Shown piece after piece: positions 50,365 through 50,472 of a stretch of DNA of 50,472 nucleotides. Source of the stretch: Candidatus Woesearchaeota archaeon B3_Woes (GTDB taxonomy: Archaea; Nanobdellota; Nanobdellia; Woesearchaeales; B3-WOES); assembly GCA_005222965.1 (NCBI GenBank), contig NJBG01000001.1, positions 499,061-549,532 on the forward strand, given 5' to 3'. The notes under the pieces were generated by a model. The model saw only the letters and a list, made by a program, of their open reading frames with translations. It had not been told where the DNA came from and made no database searches. Made by a program: the position numbers and the translations under genes. Each line of letters starts with the position of its first letter. Position 1 is the first letter of the stretch.

Positions 50365-50472
50365 TTATTTTTTAGAATTCTCTACATTCCCCTTCTTCTT
50401 ACCTTTTTCCTTATTCAAATAAAAAGTCTTCCTTCTTGAATAATTAACAGGATTCTTTATCTTCTCACATAA
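50365..50472 (-). CDS. C-terminal end of a gene running off the window (partial)
   Basis: Read on the minus strand from the window edge, 35 codons are open and end at TAA 50367-50365. The tail is basic: CEKIKNPVNYSRRKTFYL followed by a Lys/Gly-rich end (EKGKKKG). It converges with the small lipoprotein gene, 6 bp from its stop, the normal packing here. The missing N-terminal part prevents family assignment. Confidence 0.5.
   Translation of the reverse strand, partial: LCEKIKNPVNYSRRKTFYLNKEKGKKKGNVENSKK

Overview
The window is an AT-rich archaeal chromosome segment. Its archaeal and eukaryote-like information genes (TFE, Hjc, FEN-1, RFC small subunit, EndA, Pelota, aIF1, eL14, eL19, eL32, eL34, eS4), very tight packing, frequent 4-bp ATGA gene overlaps and many small DPANN-like membrane or hypothetical proteins suggest a Woesearchaeota/Pacearchaeota-type DPANN archaeon. 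That placement is inference. No rRNA, tRNA, CRISPR array or insertion sequence was seen.

Bases 1-14.6 kb hold nucleic-acid maintenance and RNA-modification genes. They include TFE, Hjc, RNase Z, a MiaB-like methylthiotransferase without a TRAM domain, EndA, a winged-helix/nuclease-fold protein coupled to FEN-1, an EamA transporter, and a Trm5-type methyltransferase split by an inserted TIM-barrel-like domain. A candidate C/D box sRNA with its own promoter follows. Then come three peptidases (M29, M24, M16), a strikingly eukaryote-like TyrRS, a dihydrouridine synthase and a PRC-barrel protein. Bases 14.6-22 kb hold RFC and a five-gene cell-surface operon: a bitopic protein, a 7-TM hub with a large outer domain, and three paralogous lipoproteins that share a module with the hub. 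Bases 22-34 kb hold Pelota, a membrane pyrophosphatase next to AMP-forming acetyl-CoA synthetase, a TrmB-like regulator, pheS-small ORF-pheT, eL34-eL14, a ZIP transporter and CutA.

Bases 34-48.6 kb hold the main ribosomal-protein cluster, read on the minus strand from uL3 to SecY and a DUF106/EMC3-like insertase. The order is classical, with exceptions. uS3 carries a C-terminal HD-phosphohydrolase domain in one continuous reading frame. The usual rnp1 gene is absent, and a 26-bp palindrome lies at that junction. The uL23-uL2 junction is unusually long and can form mutually exclusive hairpins against the uL2 start codon. Upstream of uL3 are a structured leader, a HEPN-motif protein paired with a small Cys-rich protein, and a small lipoprotein.

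Promoters follow a strict geometry: a TATA-like box centred about 26.5 nt before the first base of the start codon, implying leaderless mRNAs. A minority of genes instead have a leader with a Shine-Dalgarno-like sequence. This rule was used to choose several starts.

The most notable observations are the uS3-HD fusion, the Trm5-TIM-barrel insertion, the four-copy surface module operon, the C/D sRNA, the eukaryote-type TyrRS and the uL2 leader.
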